Source: Bacillota bacterium (lineage in GTDB: Bacteria > Bacillota > Clostridia > Saccharofermentanales > Fastidiosipilaceae). Taken from it: a stretch of 63,157 nt of DNA. A model generated the notes under the pieces. It saw only the letters and a list, made by a program, of their open reading frames with translations, was not told the DNA's origin and made no database searches. Position 1 is the first letter of the stretch. Each line of letters opens with the position of its first letter. The translations under genes and the position numbers were made by a program. Positions 58,993 through 63,157 of this stretch are shown here, piece by piece. The stretch spans positions 1 to 63,157 of the forward strand of contig JAEWGG010000031.1 of NCBI GenBank assembly GCA_023388435.1, read 5' to 3'.

Positions 58993-60522
58993 ATGTCTTC
59001 AGCATTTCCCCCACCAGCCCCCGTGGACCACAAGTACTTCCAACAGCGGTCTGAACCCGAGACCCAGGGCCTGCCGAGCCGCGCTCTGGCCTCCTTCCTG
59101 GAGCGCCTCAAGGACTCGGACTTCGGCCTGCACAGCCTCTATCTGGCCCGCAACGGCCACTGTATGTTCAGCCTGGACCTCCCCCCCCTCAGCCCTGCCT
59201 CCCTCCAGCGCTGCTTCTCAATTAGCAAGAGCCTCGTCTCGCTGGCCATAGGCTGTCTGCAGGAGGAGGGCCAGGTGGAACTGGGTCTGCCAGTCCTCGA
59301 CTATTTCCCCGAATACGAGGCCTGTGTCGCCAGTGAGTTCCAGCGCCATATGACGGTGGAGGACCTCCTCTCGATGCGCAGCTGCCATCGCAGGACGAGT
59401 TATAAGGCCCAGCCACAGGAGGACTGGGTGGCCAGCTTCTTCAGCTGTCCTCCCAGCCAGCGCCCCGGCACCCTCTTCGCCTACGACAGCTCCGCCAGCC
59501 ACTGTCTGGCGGCCCTCGTCGAGAAGCTCAGCGGCCAGCAGCTCCTGGACTACCTCCGGGAGCGCTTCCTGACAGCCCTTGGCTTTTCCTCCGAGGCCTA
59601 CTTCCTCCAAGATCCCCAGGGAATTTCCATGGGGGCCAGTGGCCTGATGGCCCGTTCGACGGACCTCCTGAAATTGGGCCTGGCACTTGAGGCTGCCTCC
59701 TCGGGCCTCGAGGGGCCCGCCCTCCAGCGCTTTCCCCGCAGCTATCTCCGCCAGGCCACACAGCTCGTGAGCCCCAGCCTGCACGCCGCCACGACGCGGG
59801 AGGAGAGCCTGGGCTATGGCTATCAGTTCTGGCTCTGCCGACACGGCGGCTATGCCTGCTACGGCATGGGTGGACAGTACATCCTGGTCTACCCTTCCCA
59901 GCGCCTCGTCCTCAGCTGTACCGCGGACAACCAGGGGCGCCGCGGCCAGACTCAGCTGCTCTTCGACGCCCTCTATGAGGAAATTTTTCCCGCCCTGGAG
60001 GACCGTCCCCTCCCCCCCTGTGAAGCGGGAAGAAGCAGGCTCGAGGCCTGTCTGGAGAACTGGCGTCTGGATCAACCTGGCCCCGCCTCAGCGAGATTGG
60101 AGCCTCAGAAGCTCAGTCAGCTAGCCATTGTCTGGAACCGCCCCTACCGCATCAGCAAGAGCTCGGACGGGCTGGAGGCCCTCTGCTTCCGAAGGCCAGA
60201 GGCGACTGCAGGCCAGTCTCCCCCCGCGGTCCTGGAAGTCTCTTACCGAGGTCAGAGCTATTGCTTCCCCGTTTCCCTGGAAAGCGGCTGCTGCCTGGAC
60301 TTCCCCAGGCCAGGACAGCTGGCCCAGGTGACGGCCTGGATCCCTGCCCCCCAGCATCTGGCCCTCCGCCTCCAAGTCCTCGCTGAGGCCCTGGGCAGCT
60401 TGCTCCTCCTCATCCGCTTCCGTCCTGGAGGCCTCAGCCTCCACCTGTCCAAACGCCTGGAATATCTCTATGAAGACCTCCCCGGAGTCTATGAGGCCCA
60501 GTTGGAAGAGGCTCCAAACTGA
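58993..60522 (+). CDS. Beta-lactamase-family serine hydrolase
   Basis: 509 residues from ATG 58993 (GGAGGAGG 5 bases upstream), 43 bases after the AraC regulator. Class C beta-lactamase/DD-peptidase/esterase fold: nucleophile motif SISK (Ser76, Lys79), YDSSASH as the Tyr-x-Ser box near 163, and CYGMGGQYI as the third box near 290. About 130 C-terminal residues form an extra domain I cannot identify. No signal peptide, so a cytoplasmic role is likely; with this context an esterase acting on acylated pectic oligosaccharides is more plausible than a beta-lactamase, but this is inference. Confidence 0.8.
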   Translation: MSSAFPPPAPVDHKYFQQRSEPETQGLPSRALASFLERLKDSDFGLHSLYLARNGHCMFSLDLPPLSPASLQRCFSISKSLVSLAIGCLQEEGQVELGLPVLDYFPEYEACVASEFQRHMTVEDLLSMRSCHRRTSYKAQPQEDWVASFFSCPPSQRPGTLFAYDSSASHCLAALVEKLSGQQLLDYLRERFLTALGFSSEAYFLQDPQGISMGASGLMARSTDLLKLGLALEAASSGLEGPALQRFPRSYLRQATQLVSPSLHAATTREESLGYGYQFWLCRHGGYACYGMGGQYILVYPSQRLVLSCTADNQGRRGQTQLLFDALYEEIFPALEDRPLPPCEAGRSRLEACLENWRLDQPGPASARLEPQKLSQLAIVWNRPYRISKSSDGLEALCFRRPEATAGQSPPAVLEVSYRGQSYCFPVSLESGCCLDFPRPGQLAQVTAWIPAPQHLALRLQVLAEALGSLLLLIRFRPGGLSLHLSKRLEYLYEDLPGVYEAQLEEAPN

Positions 60523-60650
60523 GCTACCTGGCGCGCAGCAATGGCCCTGAGCCCGGGAGCTCTGGTCGGGGGCGCTGGGGCCTGGCCCTGACCTGGGCGC
60601 AGGGGCTCGACAAGGCCCAAGACCAGTAAAAGGAAGGCCCTTAGCATAAA

Positions 60651-60682
60651 GAAGAGCGCCACCTGGCCAGGCGGCGCTCTTC
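60651..60682. terminator. Bidirectional terminator between serine hydrolase and uxaC
   Basis: GAAGAGCGCC and GGCGCTCTTC flank an inner CCTGGCCAGG palindrome; each strand has a TTCTT-type tail. Converging genes end on either side. Confidence 0.75.
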
Positions 60683-60706
60683 TTCATGGTTTTGAAATCC
60701 TCTGCC

Positions 60707-62098
60707 TTAGACTCGGAAATAGGCTCGGGCGTTGTCGTAGCTAATCTGGCGCAACATCTGGCCCAGAGCCTCCAGGCGCGGCGGATAGAATCCGCGGCTG
60801 ACGCGGTCCCCCACCCACTGGCAGAGGATGCGGCGGAAGTAGTCGTGGCGCGGATAGGACAAGAAGGAGCGCGAGTCCGTCAGCATGCCGATGAACGAAG
60901 AGAGGTTGGCATAGTGGGCGTAAAGCGTGATCTGCTGCATCATGCCCTCATAGTGGTCCAGCATCCACCAGGCTGAGCCCAGCTGCACCTTGCCCGGAAC
61001 CGGGGCCTTCATAAAGTTTCCCATGGCCGTGGCCAGAACGGGCAGGTCGGCCGGATTCAAGGAGAAAAGGATGACCTGGGGCAGCTCGTCCGTCTCCTCC
61101 AAGACATTCAGCAAGGCGTTGACAGCCTCCGCCACGGGGCCATCCAGGATGGAATCATATCCGGTATCCGGACCAAGCTTCTGGAACATGGCCTGGTTGT
61201 TGTTGCGGATCGCCTGAATATGCAGTTCCATGGGCCAGCCCAGGGCCTTGTACCGGCGCCCGAGATAGATCAAGAGCTCCGTGATGTAGGCCATGACCTC
61301 CCGCTGTTCCAGCTGCTCCCCACGGCGCGCCCGGGCGAGGATCCCATCCAGCTCCTCCTCCGTGGCGCGGACAAAGCAGTAGCCGGCCAGAGCGTGGTCC
61401 GAGGCCCTGCAGCCATGTTCCTTGAAGTAGTCAATGCGCTCACCCAAGGCCGCCGTCACATCCGCAAAAGTCTGCAATTCGCGGCCCACCGTCCGCTCCA
61501 GACGGGCCAGATTCTGAGCGAAGTCCGCCTGACCAATCTGTACATACTTGTCCGGGCGGAAGGCCGGATAGACGAAGCGGTCGAAGCTCTCGTCGGCCTC
61601 CAGCTTTTCGTGCCACTCGAGGCTGTCGCAGGGGTCATCCGTTGTAAATACGCCCACCACATTGGCCTTGGCCATAAACTCGCGGGGACCCATGGGCTCC
61701 TCCTGCAGACGGCGCTGACAGTGGGCGTAGACCTCACGGGCATTCTCCTTAGTCAGGAAGTCCTCCACGCCGAAAAAGCGCTCCAGCTCCATATGTGACC
61801 AGTGGTAGAGCGGATTGCCAATGGCCAGGTCCAGGGCCTCCGCATAGGCCAGGAACTTGTCCTCCGAGGAGGCCCCACCTGTGATGCGCTCCTCATCGAT
61901 GCCCATCGAACGCATCAGCCGCCACTTGTAGTGGTCGCCACCCAACCAGAGTTCCGTGATGTCCGTAAAGGGCCGATTCTCGTAAATCTGCTGGGGGCTC
62001 AGATGGCAGTGGTAGTCAAAAATCGGAGCTTGCTCTACATAGTCGTGGTAAAGCTGCTTGGCCACGTCGTTTTCCAGTATGAAGTCCCGGTCGAGCAT
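60707..62098 (-). CDS. uxaC: Uronate (glucuronate/galacturonate) isomerase
   Basis: Converts D-galacturonate to tagaturonate and D-glucuronate to fructuronate, the first step of bacterial uronate breakdown. 463 residues, full length. Amidohydrolase-fold features: APIFDYHCHLSPQQIYENR near 25-40 (metal His), GVFTTDDPCDSLEWH near 165, YPAFRPDK, and AWWMLDHYEGM with SRSFLSYPRHDYFRRILC near the C-terminus, all typical of UxaC. Divergent from the KDPG aldolase gene; a cre-like site overlaps its probable transcription start. Confidence 0.97.
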   Translation of the reverse strand: MLDRDFILENDVAKQLYHDYVEQAPIFDYHCHLSPQQIYENRPFTDITELWLGGDHYKWRLMRSMGIDEERITGGASSEDKFLAYAEALDLAIGNPLYHWSHMELERFFGVEDFLTKENAREVYAHCQRRLQEEPMGPREFMAKANVVGVFTTDDPCDSLEWHEKLEADESFDRFVYPAFRPDKYVQIGQADFAQNLARLERTVGRELQTFADVTAALGERIDYFKEHGCRASDHALAGYCFVRATEEELDGILARARRGEQLEQREVMAYITELLIYLGRRYKALGWPMELHIQAIRNNNQAMFQKLGPDTGYDSILDGPVAEAVNALLNVLEETDELPQVILFSLNPADLPVLATAMGNFMKAPVPGKVQLGSAWWMLDHYEGMMQQITLYAHYANLSSFIGMLTDSRSFLSYPRHDYFRRILCQWVGDRVSRGFYPPRLEALGQMLRQISYDNARAYFRV

Positions 62099-62148
62099 AG
62101 TCTTTTTTTTCCTCCTTCAGGGCCCACTTGAGGCTGCCCTAAATATAT

Positions 62149-62163
62149 TTGTAATTGCTTCCA
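62149..62163. promoter_or_regulatory. cre/LacI-like palindrome at uxaC
   Basis: TTGTAATTGCTTCCA fits the cre consensus with one mismatch. It abuts the minus-strand -10 TAGAAT (62163-62168), placing it over the uxaC start of transcription, where a bound LacI-family repressor would block it. Confidence 0.5.
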
Positions 62164-62256
62164 TTCTAGCAGATCTCGCCTCTCTTACACGGGGAAAAGT
62201 CATATTTTGCCGTAAATTTCTTGCCAAACCCCTCCGAAAATCAGTTGCATCGAGAG

Positions 62257-62268
62257 CTTGTATACAAG
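62257..62268. promoter_or_regulatory. GntR-type palindrome in the uxaC/eda divergent region
   Basis: CTTGTATACAAG is a perfect 12-base palindrome. TTGTATACAA is the form bound by several FadR-subfamily (FCD) GntR regulators, the family that includes the uronate repressors UxuR and ExuR. It lies about 40 bases upstream of the eda promoter; no GntR gene is in the window. Confidence 0.55.
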
Positions 62269-62307
62269 TTGCCCAAATTTTTCCGCCCCTCCTGCACAAA
62301 ACTTAGT

Positions 62308-62336
62308 GAGACACTTCCCCCTTTTCTCGCTATAAT
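62308..62336 (+). promoter_or_regulatory. Promoter of the eda-kdgK operon
   Basis: GAGACA, 17 bases, TATAAT, 61 bases upstream of the eda ATG. Confidence 0.65.
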
Positions 62337-62397
62337 GGAGAGTGACACAGAGCGGATGTGGCGACTAATCCTGCATCCACATTTTTAGGAGGTATTT

Positions 62398-63045
62398 ATG
62401 GACAACGAGCGTCTCATTCAGAGTATGCACGAAGTTGGTCTGATTCCCGTCGTCAAACTGGAGCACGTGGAACGCGACAGCCTGGCCCTCGCCAAGGCTC
62501 TCATTGAGGGCGGCATCCCCGCTGCAGAAGTCACCTTCCGTGCGGCCGGTGCGGCCCAGGCCATCCGCCTCATGCACGAGGCCTACCCTGACATGCTGGT
62601 CGGTGCGGGCACCGTCTTGAATGTGGACCAGGCCCGTGAAGCCTACGAGGCTGGCGCCTGCTTCATCGTCTCCCCCGGCACGGTGGAGGAGGTTCTGGAC
62701 TTCTGTCTGGAGAAGGATCTCCTGTACCTGCCCGGCTGCGCCACGGCCACCGAGATGATCCACGCCTACAACCGCGGCTGCAAGGTTCTGAAGTTCTTCC
62801 CGGCCGAGCAGGCGGGTGGCCTGCCCTATATGAAAGCTGTGGCTGCGGCCATCGCCGATATGAAGTTTGTCCCGACGGGCGGTATCTCCCCCAAGAATCT
62901 TGAGACCTACATCAAGGCCTCCTGCATCGTGGCCGCTGGCGGTTCTTACATGGTCAAGGCCGAGCTGATTAAGGAAGGTCGCTGGGCTGAGATCACAGCC
63001 ATCTGCAAGGAGAGCCGCGCGCTCATCGACCAGGCCCGGGCCTGA
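62398..63045 (+). CDS. eda: 2-keto-3-deoxy-6-phosphogluconate (KDPG) aldolase
   Basis: Splits KDPG into pyruvate and glyceraldehyde 3-phosphate, the last step of the uronate route. 215 residues, full length TIM barrel: GLIPVVKLE, PAAEVTFRA (catalytic Glu), VGAGTVLN, the Schiff-base lysine in CKVLKFFPAE, and PTGGISPKN. ATG 62398 has AGGAGG 6 bases upstream. The kinase gene that makes KDPG begins 50 bases later. Confidence 0.96.
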   Translation: MDNERLIQSMHEVGLIPVVKLEHVERDSLALAKALIEGGIPAAEVTFRAAGAAQAIRLMHEAYPDMLVGAGTVLNVDQAREAYEAGACFIVSPGTVEEVLDFCLEKDLLYLPGCATATEMIHAYNRGCKVLKFFPAEQAGGLPYMKAVAAAIADMKFVPTGGISPKNLETYIKASCIVAAGGSYMVKAELIKEGRWAEITAICKESRALIDQARA

Positions 63046-63095
63046 GACCCAGCCATAGCCTCCCCTGTGGAGGAACACTGTTTAAGGAGTAAAGA

Positions 63096-63157
63096 ATGCT
63101 GAAACTGAGAGAAAATACCCAATTCGATATGATGTCCCTGGGCGAGGTCATGCTCCG
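63096..63157 (+). CDS. kdgK: 2-keto-3-deoxygluconate kinase, partial (5' end only)
   Basis: Only the first 20 codons are inside the window (MLKLRENTQFDMMSLGEVML). AAGGAG lies 9 bases before ATG 63096. The GEVMLR-type start is the N-terminus of PfkB-family sugar kinases, and the place after eda points to KdgK, which phosphorylates 2-keto-3-deoxygluconate to KDPG. It is cut by the window edge, not broken. Confidence 0.75.
   Translation, partial: MLKLRENTQFDMMSLGEVML

Noticed and set aside
1..63157. CRISPR arrays, insertion sequences, tRNA or rRNA genes
   Set aside because: No regularly spaced repeats, transposase-like proteins, cloverleaf sequences or rRNA segments were seen on either strand.

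Overview
The window is GC-rich, low-GC-type Gram-positive (Firmicutes/Clostridia) chromosome. The evidence is a threonyl T-box leader, a CtsR-type operator at clpP, ComEC, RadC, LytR-CpsA-Psr and YitT proteins, AGGAGG-type ribosome binding sites, and a lipoprotein sugar transporter resembling the Bacillus rhamnogalacturonan (Ytc/Yte/Lpl) system. A fibre-degrading gut or rumen clostridium would fit, but I cannot name the genus. I see no rRNA, tRNA, CRISPR array, prophage or insertion sequence.

Layout. 1-245 is AT-rich and empty. 246-18,000 is almost entirely minus strand: secA, three genes for a small TadE/TadG-like envelope cluster, pheST, a dtd/MGS-like pair, radC, asnS, a SEC-C protein, holA, comEC and engB. 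At 18,207-20,722 two tandem paralogous PRPP-synthase genes run on the plus strand, from a good promoter to a strong terminator. 20,821-28,583 is a minus-strand set: thrS behind a T-box, then an SbcD/SbcC-like (YhaO/YhaN-like) pair, an LCP protein and a PP2C phosphatase, linked by overlapping start/stop codons, plus a DUF1904 gene. 29,080-35,260 (plus) holds a heterodimeric ABC exporter behind a perfect dyad, followed by an unrecognised two-gene unit (membrane/coiled-coil protein plus helical protein). 35,359-45,372 carries an AraC/YitT pair, a YdbC-like ssDNA-binding protein, tig-clpP-clpX, a MATE transporter, an UlaG-like hydrolase and ilvE.

45,568-63,157 is a pectin/uronate catabolic island. 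A cytoplasmic pectin methylesterase overlaps a third ABC exporter. A minus-strand operon encodes a sugar-binding lipoprotein, two permeases, an SGNH esterase and a 1,216-residue double GH43 enzyme with an ankyrin-like linker. A membrane-bound YtdP/YesN-like AraC regulator and a serine hydrolase are divergent from it. uxaC is divergent from the KDPG aldolase gene, and kdgK begins at the right edge. The genes suggest import of acetylated/methylated pectic oligosaccharides, cytoplasmic de-esterification and trimming, then galacturonate breakdown to pyruvate and glyceraldehyde-3-phosphate. Three similar cre/LacI-like palindromes sit at the control regions of this island.

Most notable observations: comEC has no stop at its expected end and stays open about 240 codons into holA; the second PRPP synthase has lost the catalytic-loop lysine; the GH43-ankyrin-GH43 fusion; the orphan membrane/coiled-coil two-gene unit; a terminator hairpin whose 3' arm carries the next gene's Shine-Dalgarno; and an 18-bp motif repeated directly after the pheT and engB stop codons.
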